Shown here one piece after another: positions 7,810 through 15,832 of a stretch of 60,139 nucleotides of DNA. Position numbers and translations under genes: made by a program. The DNA is taken from positions 1 to 60,139 of the forward strand of contig MTEI01000017.1 in NCBI GenBank assembly GCA_002083775.1, in the 5' to 3' direction. The notes under the pieces were generated by a model. It was not told where the DNA came from. It did no database searches and saw only the letters and a program-made list of their open reading frames with translations. Within the stretch, counting starts at the first letter, position 1, and each line of letters opens with the position of its first letter. Source of the DNA: Rhodoferax ferrireducens (lineage in GTDB: Bacteria > Pseudomonadota > Gammaproteobacteria > Burkholderiales > Burkholderiaceae_C).

Positions 7810-9312
7810 CGGCGATTTTTTCCCTCGCATCGCATCCTCCGGTGCCGCATCAAATCGCAAAAAATCAGCGCCCAGGCTAGAAATGGTCAGTGGTTTACGG
7901 TCCCCACCTTCCAAAAGCCCCTGTTGCCGACCGATCTTGACCATATCCCGGACCCGTTCTTTAGGAAGGTTGAGGGTACCCTTGACACCGCCATAATCGT
8001 CTTCAATTTTGCGAGCCGACATACTGCCATGAGTCTGAAGCACCGCCAGTATGCGCATGATGGCATCTTGCTCGGCACGTTGTTGGGCTTGCGCGGCGCT
8101 CACTGCGGACAGATAGCCATCATCCATTCGTTCCAAGAATACAGGCGCATGGGTGGCGGAGTAGTTCGATTTTGTGACCGTGGCGGCCACGTACCTGGAC
8201 AGTGACTCCTTTGGTACACCCAACTCACTGGCTTGACTGATGCTCGGGCGATTCAGATTCATCTGCCATCGCAGGCCATCAGTAAGTCCCGATGCCCCCC
8301 GCGATGCGCCTTGATTAGGTTCTACCTCGGAGTTGTAGCTAGCCTTGCTGGAATGATGAGCAATCAGAACGGATGCACCTGTCGCCTTAGCGATCTTTTC
8401 GAGCGCTTCGACAAAACGTGTGGCGTCCTCATTCTTGTTTTCGTCCCCACCGCGAAAGCGCGAGGCAGGGTCAATGACGATGAGTCGCAGGTCTGGAATT
8501 TGCGCCGCCAGTGCCACAATTCGATCAACATTGACTGTGACCTTCACCTCCCCAGATGATGCTCGTTCGGTAAGCAGCGCACTGGTCCCGACAGTAGAGA
8601 AGATATACAGTCGTTTTTCAATGCCCGTTAGTTCTTTCCCCTTACCAGCAAGCCTGAGGTGATGCTGAACACGTGCGAAACGCCGGTGGATTTCGTCGTT
8701 GTCATCTTCTGCGAACAGTATCAATACGCCGCCAGGGTCACCGATCTCCCAGTGTTCAGCGATGGGTATGCCAGTTGCAACACCTATGCCGATCTGCAGC
8801 AGTAGCTGGGATTTGCTGCTGCCGCCAAGGGCAATGATGGCCCCGACTTTGCCCAACACGAGCGTGTCTTTCAACAGCCAGCGATAAGGTGGTGGATTGG
8901 TCGATATATATTTGTCAATGCGGCCAGCGTCCAGGTCAAACAGAGGCACATTGGCAAGATTGACGGGGTACCGCTCAGGGTGATTGCGCCTGTCGGACGC
9001 AATGATGGACTCACAGGTGCGTGTCACCTTTTCGGTCTCCAGTGGCTCAATGTTCTTGCTATTCCAAAGCAAGCACTGCAGGATGCACTCAGCTTCACCG
9101 ACACCTGACGCGACCAATGTACCGGCCAGTTTGGTGAGGTGTTCAGTGCGCTCACCATCTTTGCACCGTGTTTGCATCAGGCTATTGATATCGGACGGTG
9201 CGAACACGGAAGACTGGGTCCCTAGTGCTGCTGCCTTGGGTGATCCAACCGTCAACCCAAGTTTTTGTTGGATGTGTTCCCACGTGAATGGGACATTAGT
9301 GCTTGCGGTCAT
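7789..9312 (-). CDS. RepA-like hexameric replicative helicase (AAA_25 family)
   Basis: This 507-residue ATPase resembles the RSF1010 RepA/AAA_25 helicases that drive replication of plasmids and satellites. Walker A is IALGGSSKSQLLLQ near residue 157, with a Walker B-type LRLIVIDPASRF near 277 and the sensor-like SVLIAHHSSK near 322. The N-terminal 120 residues carry a segment found in primase-linked helicases. A C-terminal winged-helix-like tail follows (residues 425-490), rich in basic residues at the end. The start at 9312 has GAGGA seven bases upstream. It is the last gene of the alpA-orf-primase-helicase operon, nine bases after the primase. Codon use looks less GC-rich than in the chromosome to the right. 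Confidence 0.85.
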   Translation of the reverse strand: MTASTNVPFTWEHIQQKLGLTVGSPKAAALGTQSSVFAPSDINSLMQTRCKDGERTEHLTKLAGTLVASGVGEAECILQCLLWNSKNIEPLETEKVTRTCESIIASDRRNHPERYPVNLANVPLFDLDAGRIDKYISTNPPPYRWLLKDTLVLGKVGAIIALGGSSKSQLLLQIGIGVATGIPIAEHWEIGDPGGVLILFAEDDNDEIHRRFARVQHHLRLAGKGKELTGIEKRLYIFSTVGTSALLTERASSGEVKVTVNVDRIVALAAQIPDLRLIVIDPASRFRGGDENKNEDATRFVEALEKIAKATGASVLIAHHSSKASYNSEVEPNQGASRGASGLTDGLRWQMNLNRPSISQASELGVPKESLSRYVAATVTKSNYSATHAPVFLERMDDGYLSAVSAAQAQQRAEQDAIMRILAVLQTHGSMSARKIEDDYGGVKGTLNLPKERVRDMVKIGRQQGLLEGGDRKPLTISSLGADFLRFDAAPEDAMRGKKSPPRKKSQ

Positions 9313-9321
9313 GACAGGTCC

Positions 9322-9885
9322 TCAGATTGATGGGTTGACCAGACGGGTCTGAAACGGCTCACCCTTGAGGTGATAAAAGCCGGGGAGTCGCATTACCCGA
9401 GCCAGGTCACAGACGGATCGGTCACCGTGGAAACGGTCAGCGAGGGCGTGTTGGCGCTCTTTAAACTTGTCAAGTGGACAGCTTTCCACCAGCCAGTAGG
9501 CGTGCCACTTGTCAGTACTGGACTCGACCAGGATATGCGGTTGCAGTTCCGCCGCTAGCACGGGGTCGATGGGGGCACCGTCAAGGTCCAGCACGTGAGC
9601 ACGAACCTTGACGACATTGGCATTTGAGCGCCCCAGGCCGTTGCCAGCGTTGACCATCACAAAGACTCCCGCTCCCTGTTGTTGAAGGTTTATCAGTGAC
9701 TCCAGGTGCTGTCCGGGAAGTCCCTGAAATATCTTGGCCAAAGGACCGTAGCGGTGGTTCTTCTTGTTTTCAGCTGCTCGTAGCTTGTTGTCGTCGAACG
9801 TCTGCAAGGTGCAGTTACCGTCCGGCGCAAGCATGCTGAGGAACTTCTCGGCCTCAGCAAGGTTTGGAGTAAGAGATTTGTTCAC
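9322..9885 (-). CDS. RepB-like DNA primase
   Basis: This 187-residue protein resembles the small RepB'-type primases that lay primers for plasmid or satellite DNA replication. The supporting segments are FVMVNAGNGLGRSNANVVKV followed by the acidic HVLDLDGAPID near residue 90, and the closing DLARVMRLPGFYHLKGEPF, which is typical of the family (R-x-PG-hydrophobic-HxKG). The Asp pair in LDLD is the likely metal site. Translation starts at a GTG at 9885 that overlaps the upstream stop as GTGA. Primase and helicase as neighbouring genes correspond to the fused pri-rep protein of Gram-negative phage satellites. Confidence 0.8.
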   Translation of the reverse strand: MNKSLTPNLAEAEKFLSMLAPDGNCTLQTFDDNKLRAAENKKNHRYGPLAKIFQGLPGQHLESLINLQQQGAGVFVMVNAGNGLGRSNANVVKVRAHVLDLDGAPIDPVLAAELQPHILVESSTDKWHAYWLVESCPLDKFKERQHALADRFHGDRSVCDLARVMRLPGFYHLKGEPFQTRLVNPSI

Positions 9886-10169
9886 AAACTGCCTCCGTCA
9901 GGCGAGTCATTCATCTTGAATTGACTTTGGCGGTAAGCCTGGATGATCTTCTGAGGGCTGGGCATGTTGGTGCCTGGCTCGCAAAACATCAGCGCTGATG
10001 GGCCGTTAATCCATCGGACGCTGACCGGGAGGTACCCTTGCAATCGCCCAGAAACGAGATAGGCCAGCGTTTCTGGAGGCAGTTTGTCGAGTTGCATGAT
10101 CTTGGGGTCATCCGAGATCAGTGCGTTGGACAGGATGTCTTCGTAGGTGGTGTAGGGGCCGTGGCTCAT
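9882..10169 (-). CDS. Small unknown protein between AlpA and primase
   Basis: This 95-residue protein overlaps alpA upstream (ATGA) and the primase downstream (GTGA), so it is clearly part of the replication operon. I recognise no family. It has an acidic, Leu-rich N-terminal half (ILSNALISDDPKIMQLDKLP) and a Gln/Ser-rich C-terminal half, no membrane segment and no signal peptide. Function is unknown. Small satellite genes in this slot are often regulators or phage-interference factors, which is no more than context. Confidence 0.75.
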   Translation of the reverse strand: MSHGPYTTYEDILSNALISDDPKIMQLDKLPPETLAYLVSGRLQGYLPVSVRWINGPSALMFCEPGTNMPSPQKIIQAYRQSQFKMNDSPDGGSL

Positions 10170-10420
10170 TGCGCGGCTCCTGCGGGGCCGTAGGCAAGAT
10201 TTGCCTCAAGATATCTTGCAAGGTCTGCAGAACGGTAAACGACCCGCCTGCCGAGTTTCACATACGGGGGTGGAGGAAGGTGGTTGGTGCGTGCGCCATT
10301 CATTCGGCTTTTGCGCAGGGATGAGATGCTTAATCCCAAGTAGAACGCGGCATCTGCCTCGGTCATGTTGGGACGATTTAGGTTAGGAACTTTTGGTACC
10401 TTTTTTTCCTTTTGTGTCAT
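10166..10420 (-). CDS. alpA: AlpA-family helix-turn-helix regulator
   Basis: This 84-residue protein has the excisionase/AlpA type winged helix. Residues 17-70 show the pattern: MTEADAAFYLGLSISSLRKS as the helix-turn-helix, then PPPPYVKLGRRVVYRSADL and a final YLEAN helix. AlpA proteins activate excision and the early operon of P4-like elements and Gram-negative phage satellites. An AGGAG ribosome site lies five bases before the ATG. It is the first gene of the operon that ends with the helicase, with a terminator of the previous unit 58 bases upstream, so its promoter should lie in 10421-10478. Confidence 0.87.
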   Translation of the reverse strand: MTQKEKKVPKVPNLNRPNMTEADAAFYLGLSISSLRKSRMNGARTNHLPPPPYVKLGRRVVYRSADLARYLEANLAYGPAGAAQ

Positions 10421-10477
10421 GGTTTACTCCTGGGGTTGAGCTGTGATCAGCCAGGTGCAAACGATAGATTGACACGT

Positions 10478-10526
10478 AAAAAAAAGAACCCGGTGCTCTG
10501 CTCGCGTTGGAGCAAAAGCACCGGGT
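10478..10526 (-). terminator. Rho-independent terminator after the integrase unit
   Basis: A perfect 10-bp stem (ACCCGGTGCT at 10488-10497 with AGCACCGGGT at 10517-10526) is followed on the minus strand by TTC and eight T. It closes the int-unknown transcription unit and separates it from alpA. Confidence 0.88.
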
Positions 10527-10529
10527 CGT

Positions 10530-11186
10530 TCAGCCAGGGCTGTTCCAGCGATTCCGGGCGGTCTGCTTATTCAAGCATTTTTTTCTGTAGCTCTGAACGA
10601 TGTCGTCTGTAAGATCTTCGACATCCTTTGCGTCAAACTCGTCCTCTGATCCAATGTCAAGCAGTGCGTTCACTGTCATGGCAACAAGCGCCGATCTTTT
10701 TGAAACGGCATTGCCTGAAACGGTGCCGATCTCCAGAAGAAAGTGTGTAAGTGCTCGCGCCAAATATGTGCGCTCAGCACTCTTGAGCGCCATGCTTCTA
10801 GGGCGTGACTGCATCGCTTCAGTGGGCGCATTTTCCTCACTAAGTGAGCGTGCGTAGGTGATCAAGTCGTCTGACAATAATGCCCCGATTTCTGCGATTG
10901 TGTGGCCTCGCAGAGTCCTAATCTCTGGACTGAATGCCACCAATTTCCTTGCTAAGGCTTGAACGAGATCTGCTAGTTCTGCGACTGTTTTTTTTACCTC
11001 ATTTTCTGGTGCTCTTGCCATGCTGTTCCAGGAGTCGCGCAGACCAAGCGCGAAGTCCCAAAAATCTATTGCGTCCTCTGGGTACTGATTCGTTAAGGCG
11101 GATTCAACAGCTTTTAAAAGTTCGCCGTACCTTGGAAGAGAAAGCCGCTTTTCAATGGCCGGTCGCAGCTTGGGTGGTGGTTTCAT
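10530..11186 (-). CDS. Unknown 218-residue island protein
   Basis: It lies 14 bases after the integrase and ends four bases before a strong terminator, so it is the second gene of the integrase unit. I recognise no family. The protein is predicted soluble and largely helical, with a charged first third (RLSLPRYGELLKAVESAL), a middle segment that could be a coiled region (VAELADLVQALARKL), and an acidic patch DVEDLTDD near residue 190. The ATG follows a run of ten A with no recognisable ribosome site. The composition is visibly more AT-rich than the chromosome genes. A satellite- or defence-type cargo gene is possible, but nothing in the sequence shows it. Confidence 0.75.
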   Translation of the reverse strand: MKPPPKLRPAIEKRLSLPRYGELLKAVESALTNQYPEDAIDFWDFALGLRDSWNSMARAPENEVKKTVAELADLVQALARKLVAFSPEIRTLRGHTIAEIGALLSDDLITYARSLSEENAPTEAMQSRPRSMALKSAERTYLARALTHFLLEIGTVSGNAVSKRSALVAMTVNALLDIGSEDEFDAKDVEDLTDDIVQSYRKKCLNKQTARNRWNSPG

Positions 11187-11200
11187 TTTTTTTTTTGCTG

Positions 11201-12442
11201 TTAAGTTGGAGTCTGGACTAACTTCTCGACTGCTGCAGCCTTGTGCTCCGGCGCTAGGTGGGCATAGCGCAGCGTCATTTTGAGATCGGCGTGCCCCAGC
11301 AACTCGCGCACAGTGTTGAGGTCCACACCAGCCATGACCAGGCGGCTGGCGAAGTCGTGACGCATATCGTGCCAGCGGAATGACTCGATACCGGCTTGCT
11401 TGAGTAATTTGGCCCAGGCTGTCTTCACGTCCACAATCTTCTTGCCTTTTGCGCCGGGAAACACCAGCACGTTACTCTCTGGTGACTGCTGCCGCCATTG
11501 CTTCAATGCGGTGAGCGCATCGGAGTTCAACGGAATATGGCGCGTCTTGCCGCTCTTGGCATTGATGCCCTTGATGGACAGCTGCTGTGCTGGCAGATTG
11601 ACATCAGTCCAGCTCAACGACAGTAGCTCACCCTGGCGCAAGCCAGTGTTGAGGGACAAGACGATAGCTGGCTGCAAGTGGTCATAGAAGGCTTGCGTAT
11701 CCAAGTTAGGCAGTTCGGGGTAGCCACGCTCGCGCCGCCAGCTGTTGGCCTTGGCGCGGTCGGCACGCTTGGTATTTTCTCGCTGGGTCAGTGCTGCAAA
11801 CAGGGCTTGGCGCTCGGCATCGCTCAGGTATCTAACAATGCCGTCAGTGTCCACTTTAGAGGGCTTGACCTTGGCGAGAGGGTGTTGTTCCAAGAGGCCC
11901 CACTCGACTGCTTTTGATATGGCCGCCTTGAGGGCCGCCAGGTCGCGGTTGACGGTGGTTGCCTTGGCAGGGTGCGTTGGATGGTTCAGTCGTTGCTGTC
12001 GCCATTTTTCGATGGTCAGGGCGTTCAGTTCAGCCAAGGGCTTGTCGAGTTGAGCTTCAAAGTTCTTGCGTATGCGAGCGAGGTTGGTGACGGCGGCTTT
12101 GCGATGGGTGGTGACCCACGGTGCAAAATCATTGGTGATGAACTTACCCAGGGTCTTGGTCTCTTTGACTGGCTGCCTGTCATCAAGTGGGTTGGTGCCC
12201 AGGTTGATGCCTGCCAGCATGGACTTGGCAGCATCGCGGGCCTGCGCCGGGGTAAATTCATTCGTCCGGCCTATGACGATGCGCGTCTGCTTGCCGCGCA
12301 GGCGGTAGCGTACGTAATACGACATCACGCCAGAGGGCTGCACACGCAAACCAAAGCCTTTGAGGTCGGTGTCGTTGACCTCAAACGGGGTCGGGTCGGG
12401 CTTTAGTATGCCCAGCAGGGTGTTGTTGATTTTGCCGTTCAC
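11201..12442 (-). CDS. int: Tyrosine-type site-specific integrase
   Basis: This 413-residue recombinase should integrate and excise the island at the tRNA-Val gene 210 bases away. The N-terminal 90 residues form the arm-binding DUF4102-like domain (FGLRVQPSGVMSYYVRYRLR), residues 100-185 the core-binding SAM-like domain, and the rest the catalytic domain. Catalytic residues are visible: Arg in LNTGLRQGELL near 273, HDMRH near 354, LLGHADLKMTLRYAHL near 380 with the final Tyr nucleophile. It starts with ATG at 12442. The gene reads away from the attachment site. Nothing suggests inactivation. Confidence 0.93.
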   Translation of the reverse strand: MNGKINNTLLGILKPDPTPFEVNDTDLKGFGLRVQPSGVMSYYVRYRLRGKQTRIVIGRTNEFTPAQARDAAKSMLAGINLGTNPLDDRQPVKETKTLGKFITNDFAPWVTTHRKAAVTNLARIRKNFEAQLDKPLAELNALTIEKWRQQRLNHPTHPAKATTVNRDLAALKAAISKAVEWGLLEQHPLAKVKPSKVDTDGIVRYLSDAERQALFAALTQRENTKRADRAKANSWRRERGYPELPNLDTQAFYDHLQPAIVLSLNTGLRQGELLSLSWTDVNLPAQQLSIKGINAKSGKTRHIPLNSDALTALKQWRQQSPESNVLVFPGAKGKKIVDVKTAWAKLLKQAGIESFRWHDMRHDFASRLVMAGVDLNTVRELLGHADLKMTLRYAHLAPEHKAAAVEKLVQTPT

Positions 12443-12651
12443 GAACGTATGACCTTTGCACTGATGGATTCTTAGACTGCAATGAGTGATTTCGTGGACA
12501 CACTATAAGCACAAACTGAATCCACTGCAATGAACCTCAATATACGTCGTTAATCGTGTGACAAGTTCATAAGCGTTTGATTTAAAACAGTTTTAGTGCT
12601 AAGGCGGTTCGCACCGGTTCATTGAAGTTTACCGAGAATATGCGGAAAAGA
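12443..12651. other. AT-rich spacer between integrase and attachment site
   Basis: No gene is visible. The stretch is clearly richer in A and T than its surroundings and should hold the integrase promoter and arm-type binding sites. I could not pick out reliable direct repeats by eye. Confidence 0.5.
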
Positions 12652-12700
12652 GGCATTCACACTGCTGGGGTCGGAGGTTCGAAACCTCCACCGCCCACCA
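12652..12700 (+). other. 3' half of tRNA-Val(CAC), right attachment site of the island
   Basis: The sequence has a tRNA 3' half: anticodon loop TTCACAC (12656-12662, anticodon CAC), 3' anticodon stem TGCTG, five-base variable loop GGGTC, T-arm GGAGG-TTCGAAA-CCTCC (12673-12689), acceptor strand ACCGCCC (12690-12696), A and CCA. No D-arm and no GGGCGGT acceptor partner lies at the right distance upstream, so the 5' half is absent. A tRNA terminator follows. This is the pattern left when an element inserts at the anticodon region and displaces the 5' half to its other end. Confidence 0.82.
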
Positions 12701-12711
12701 TATTCCAAGAG

Positions 12712-12745
12712 AAGGACTTAGGCACATGCCCAGGTCCTTTTTTTT
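12712..12745 (+). terminator. Rho-independent terminator of the split tRNA gene
   Basis: AAGGAC (12712-12717) pairs with GTCCTT (12734-12739), with an inner GGC/GCC pair, and is followed by eight T ending at 12745. It lies 11 bases after the CCA end, so it once terminated the tRNA-Val transcript. Confidence 0.8.
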
Positions 12746-12800
12746 CGCCTGTGGATAGCCAGCGTCTGGCAAGATGCGGCCTTTCAACGGGTCAGGCGCG

Positions 12801-13907
12801 ATGGATCAAGTCGAATGTGTGGTGGTTGGGGCTGGGGTAATCGGGCTGGCGGTGGCGCGCGCGTTGGCGCTCGCCGGTCGTGAGGTGCTGGTGCTGGAAG
12901 CCGCCCCGGCCATTGGCACAGGCACCAGTTCGCGTAATAGCGAGGTGATTCACGCTGGCATCTATTACCCGCCAGGCTCGCTCAAGGCGCGTTTGTGTGT
13001 GCAGGGTCGGGCCATGTTGTATGACTACTGTGCCAGCCGCGGGGTGGCACATCGGCGCTGCGGCAAGCTCATCGTGGCCACCAACCCGGCGCAGGTGCAT
13101 GAGTTGCAGGGTATTCAGGTCAAGGCGCTTCGCAACGGCGTGACCGATCTGCAATGGCTCAGCGCCACGCAGGCCCAACAGCTGGAGCCTGCGCTGCGCT
13201 GTGACGCGGCTTTGCTGTCACCCAGTACCGGCATTGTGGACAGCCATGCGCTGATGTTGGCCTTGTTGGGTGACCTGGAAAACGCTGGTGGTGTTTTGGC
13301 ACTCAATTCGCCTCTAGCCCTTATGAGTAAAGGGCTATCAGCTATTGAACTGGAAGCATCTGACGACACCCGTTTGCGCGCACGCTGGGTGGTGAACGCG
13401 GCCGGTTTGGGTGCGGTGCCTCTGGCAAACCGTTGCGTCGGGCTGGATGCCAAGTACTTACCCAAGGCGTTTTATGCCAAGGGCAACTATTTCACGCTGG
13501 CAGGACGGACACCGTTTGCACACTTGGTGTACCCGGTGCCCGAGCCGGGCGGGCTGGGCGTGCACCTGACGCTGGACCTGGGCGGGCAGGCCAAGTTTGG
13601 GCCGGATGTGCAGTGGGTCAATTCGCCCGATGACCTGTTGGTGGACCCGGCACGTGGCGATGCTTTTTATGCCGAGGTGCGCAAATACTGGCCTGATCTG
13701 CCCGATGGCGCGCTGTTGCCCGGTTATGCGGGTATCCGCCCCAAGATCTGTGGGCCGGGTGAGCCTGCGGCAGACTTTTTGATTCAGGGGCCAGCTCTGC
13801 ACGGGGTGCCAGGGCTTGTGAACCTGCTGGGCATAGAGTCCCCGGGGCTCACCGCTTCACTGGCGATTGGGCAGATGGTGGCTGAGTTGGTGCTTCATTC
13901 CTCATAG
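12801..13907 (+). CDS. FAD-dependent oxidoreductase, L-2-hydroxyglutarate oxidase-like
   Basis: This 368-residue flavoprotein belongs to the DAO/LhgO group, which oxidises 2-hydroxy acids and passes electrons to the respiratory chain. The FAD-binding N-terminus is [18 protein letters not shown] with the acidic VLVLEAA strand; [20 protein letters not shown] near residue 40 is typical of LhgO. The C-terminus [16 protein letters not shown] is the second nucleotide-binding motif. A start at 12774 is possible, but [12 protein letters not shown] at 12801 is the usual length. It is the first chromosomal gene after the island. Residues about 171-182 ([12 protein letters not shown]) come from a palindromic repeat inserted in frame, and its stop codon lies in another copy. 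Confidence 0.83.
   Translation: MDQVECVVVGAGVIGLAVARALALAGREVLVLEAAPAIGTGTSSRNSEVIHAGIYYPPGSLKARLCVQGRAMLYDYCASRGVAHRRCGKLIVATNPAQVHELQGIQVKALRNGVTDLQWLSATQAQQLEPALRCDAALLSPSTGIVDSHALMLALLGDLENAGGVLALNSPLALMSKGLSAIELEASDDTRLRARWVVNAAGLGAVPLANRCVGLDAKYLPKAFYAKGNYFTLAGRTPFAHLVYPVPEPGGLGVHLTLDLGGQAKFGPDVQWVNSPDDLLVDPARGDAFYAEVRKYWPDLPDGALLPGYAGIRPKICGPGEPAADFLIQGPALHGVPGLVNLLGIESPGLTASLAIGQMVAELVLHSS
13311..13347 (-). repeat. Palindromic AGCCCTTAT repeat inside the LhgO-like gene
   Basis: Inverted arms AGCCCTTAT and AAAGGGCT with the flanking CCTCT and the AGCTATTG tail, in reverse orientation, in frame with the gene. Same family as 13904, 15791 and others. Confidence 0.85.
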
Positions 13908-13946
13908 CTACATACCCTTATGGCATAAGGGCTAGAAGCTCTTTTT
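13904..13946 (+). repeat. Palindromic repeat that holds two convergent stop codons
   Basis: ATAGCTAC, then ACCCTTAT and ATAAGGGCT, then AGAAGCTCTTTTT. TAG at 13905-13907 ends the LhgO-like gene; the complement of CTA at 13932-13934 ends pyrD. The T-run may also help termination. Confidence 0.92.
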
Positions 13947-15026
13947 GATCAGATTCGCGGCGTTCTTTACCAGCTCTGGCCCGCTGTAGATCAGGCCGGT
14001 GTAGATCTGCACCACATCGGCGCCAGCCTTGATTTTGCTCACCGCGTCCTGCGCACTCATGATGCCACCCGCGCCCATGATGGGAAAGCTTTTGCCCAAG
14101 GCAGCGCGCAATTGGCCCACCACCTTGTTGCTCATGGCCAATACCGGCGCGCCCGACAAGCCACCCGCTTCTTCAGCGTGGGGCATGCCCTTGACCGCGT
14201 CACGGCTCAGCGTGGTGTTGGTGGCGATCACGCCCCAGGTGTTGTTGACCTTGCCGCTGCTGCTGGTGCCGTAGCGTTTCAGGGTCTGCGCAATCACACT
14301 AACCTGATCCCCATCCAGATCAGGCGCGATTTTGAGGAAGATGGGGCTGCGTTTGCCGTGTTGCTGTGACAGTTGCTCGCGCCGTTCAGAGATGGCGCCC
14401 AGCAGTGCGTCCAGCGCCGCGTCGCTTTGCAGGCTGCGCAGGTTCTTGGTGTTGGGGCTGGAGATGTTGACGGTGACGTAGTCGGCGTAGGGGTAGACGC
14501 CGTCCAGACAAGTCAAATAGTCGTCGGTGGCGCGCTCGATGGGGGTGGCAGCGTTTTTGCCAATGTTCAGGCCCAGCAGCATCGGGTGCACACCGGCCCG
14601 CCCGGCCAGGCTGCGCTGGTACAGGCTGGAGCGCTTCACATTTTGAACAAAGGCCGCCAGTCCGTCGTTATTGAAACCCAGGCGGTTGATCAGGGCTTTG
14701 GCCTGCGGCAGGCGGAACATGCGCGGCTTGGGGTTGCCGGGCTGGGCCAGCGGGGTGACGGTGCCCACTTCAACAAAACCGAAGCCCATGGCACCCAGGC
14801 CGTCGATGCAGCGGGCATTTTTGTCCAGCCCGGCGGCCAGGCCCACGCGGTTGGGGAAGGTCAGGCCTGCCAGTTCGATGGGGTCGTCTACCCGCGCGCT
14901 GCTGTAAGCCCAACGCAACGCCGAGCCTTGGGTGCGAGCCAGCGACGCAATGGTCAGCTCATGCGCGGTCTCGGGGTCCATGCCAAATAAAAACGGACGC
15001 GTCAGGGCGTAGGGGAGGAGGGCCAT
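13932..15026 (-). CDS. pyrD: Dihydroorotate dehydrogenase (quinone), class 2
   Basis: This 364-residue enzyme oxidises dihydroorotate to orotate in pyrimidine synthesis, using ubiquinone at the inner membrane. The class 2 N-terminal helix region is there ([19 protein letters not shown]), followed by the FMN-binding barrel: [16 protein letters not shown] near 54, [20 protein letters not shown] near 82, NRLGFNNDG near 113, [11 protein letters not shown] near 188 with the catalytic Ser region, and [11 protein letters not shown] near 318. Length is normal. The last residues (KKSF) and the stop come from the palindromic repeat at 13904-13946. It is divergent from rpiA, 46 bases apart. Confidence 0.95.
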   Translation of the reverse strand: MALLPYALTRPFLFGMDPETAHELTIASLARTQGSALRWAYSSARVDDPIELAGLTFPNRVGLAAGLDKNARCIDGLGAMGFGFVEVGTVTPLAQPGNPKPRMFRLPQAKALINRLGFNNDGLAAFVQNVKRSSLYQRSLAGRAGVHPMLLGLNIGKNAATPIERATDDYLTCLDGVYPYADYVTVNISSPNTKNLRSLQSDAALDALLGAISERREQLSQQHGKRSPIFLKIAPDLDGDQVSVIAQTLKRYGTSSSGKVNNTWGVIATNTTLSRDAVKGMPHAEEAGGLSGAPVLAMSNKVVGQLRAALGKSFPIMGAGGIMSAQDAVSKIKAGADVVQIYTGLIYSGPELVKNAANLIKKSF

Positions 15027-15072
15027 TAGATAATTCCAGAAGTAAACCGATCAACTTCAAGGATTTTCCCCG

Positions 15073-15777
15073 ATGACGCACGCTCAAAACCCCGCGCACG
15101 CTGTTTTGTCGCAAGACGACCTGAAAACCCTGGTGGGCCAGGCGGCGCTGCAGTATGTGGTGCCAGGGGAAATTGTCGGCGTGGGCACCGGCTCCACGGT
15201 CAACAAGTTCATTGATGCGCTGGCGAGTATGAAGGACCAGATCAAGGGCGCGGTGTCCAGTTCGGTGGCCAGCACCGAGCGCCTGCAGGCACTGGGCATC
15301 ACCGTGTTTGACTGCAACGACGTGGCCGAGTTGTCGGTGTACATCGACGGGGCCGACGAGGTGGACCACCAGGGTTACATGATCAAGGGCGGCGGCGCGG
15401 CGCTCACGCGCGAGAAGATTGTGGCCGCGCAGTCGCGCCAGTTTGTGTGTATTGCCGATGAATCCAAGCTGGTGCAAACGCTGGGCAAGTACCCGCTGCC
15501 GGTGGAGGTGATCCCGATGGCGGTGAAACGCATCACACGCCAGTTTGAGGCGATGGGCGCCAACGTGGTGCTGCGCCTGGCGGGCGGCATGCCGCTGCTG
15601 ACCGACAACGGTCAGTACATTCTGGACGTGACAGGCCTGCACATCACCGACCCGCTGGGGTTTGAATCCCAGGTGAACCAGTGGCCGGGCGTGGTCACGG
15701 TGGGGGTGTTTGCCTTCCAGAAAGCCCAGGTGTGCCTGCTGGGCACGGCCAGCGGTGTGAAAACACTGAGCTTTTGA
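15073..15777 (+). CDS. rpiA: Ribose-5-phosphate isomerase A
   Basis: This 234-residue enzyme interconverts ribose-5-phosphate and ribulose-5-phosphate. Diagnostic segments are [16 protein letters not shown] near residue 35, [13 protein letters not shown] near 61, [28 protein letters not shown] near 92 (shown in parts: DGADEVD and [11 protein letters not shown]) with the catalytic Asp and Lys, and [17 protein letters not shown] ending ([13 protein letters not shown]). Its neighbourhood gives a coherent task: nucleoside hydrolase frees ribose, ribokinase makes ribose-5-phosphate and RpiA passes it to the pentose phosphate pathway. It converges with the hydrolase gene on a palindromic repeat. 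Confidence 0.95.
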   Translation: MTHAQNPAHAVLSQDDLKTLVGQAALQYVVPGEIVGVGTGSTVNKFIDALASMKDQIKGAVSSSVASTERLQALGITVFDCNDVAELSVYIDGADEVDHQGYMIKGGGAALTREKIVAAQSRQFVCIADESKLVQTLGKYPLPVEVIPMAVKRITRQFEAMGANVVLRLAGGMPLLTDNGQYILDVTGLHITDPLGFESQVNQWPGVVTVGVFAFQKAQVCLLGTASGVKTLSF

Positions 15778-15790
15778 CACTCCGTTCGTT

Positions 15791-15832
15791 ATAGCTACTC
15801 GCCCTTATTCTGTAAGGGCTAGAAGCGGTTTT
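15791..15832 (+). repeat. Palindromic repeat at the rpiA / nucleoside hydrolase junction
   Basis: ATAGCTACTC, GCCCTTATTC TG TAAGGGCT, AGAAGCGG TTTTA. The nucleoside hydrolase stop codon (15805-15807) and its last residues LLALTE are encoded by this element. Confidence 0.92.

Noticed and set aside
12601..12700. Complete tRNA or tmRNA using AGGCGGT at 12602-12608 as the acceptor partner
   Set aside because: The 99-base span has no D-arm or anticodon 5' stem that fits, no tmRNA tag frame is present, and the first pair is a mismatch. The 3' half alone explains the sequence.
15084..15780. Large minus-strand frames opposite rpiA, hrpA, the GGDEF gene and others
   Set aside because: They mirror the strong codon bias of GC-rich genes and contain no domain; they are shadows.
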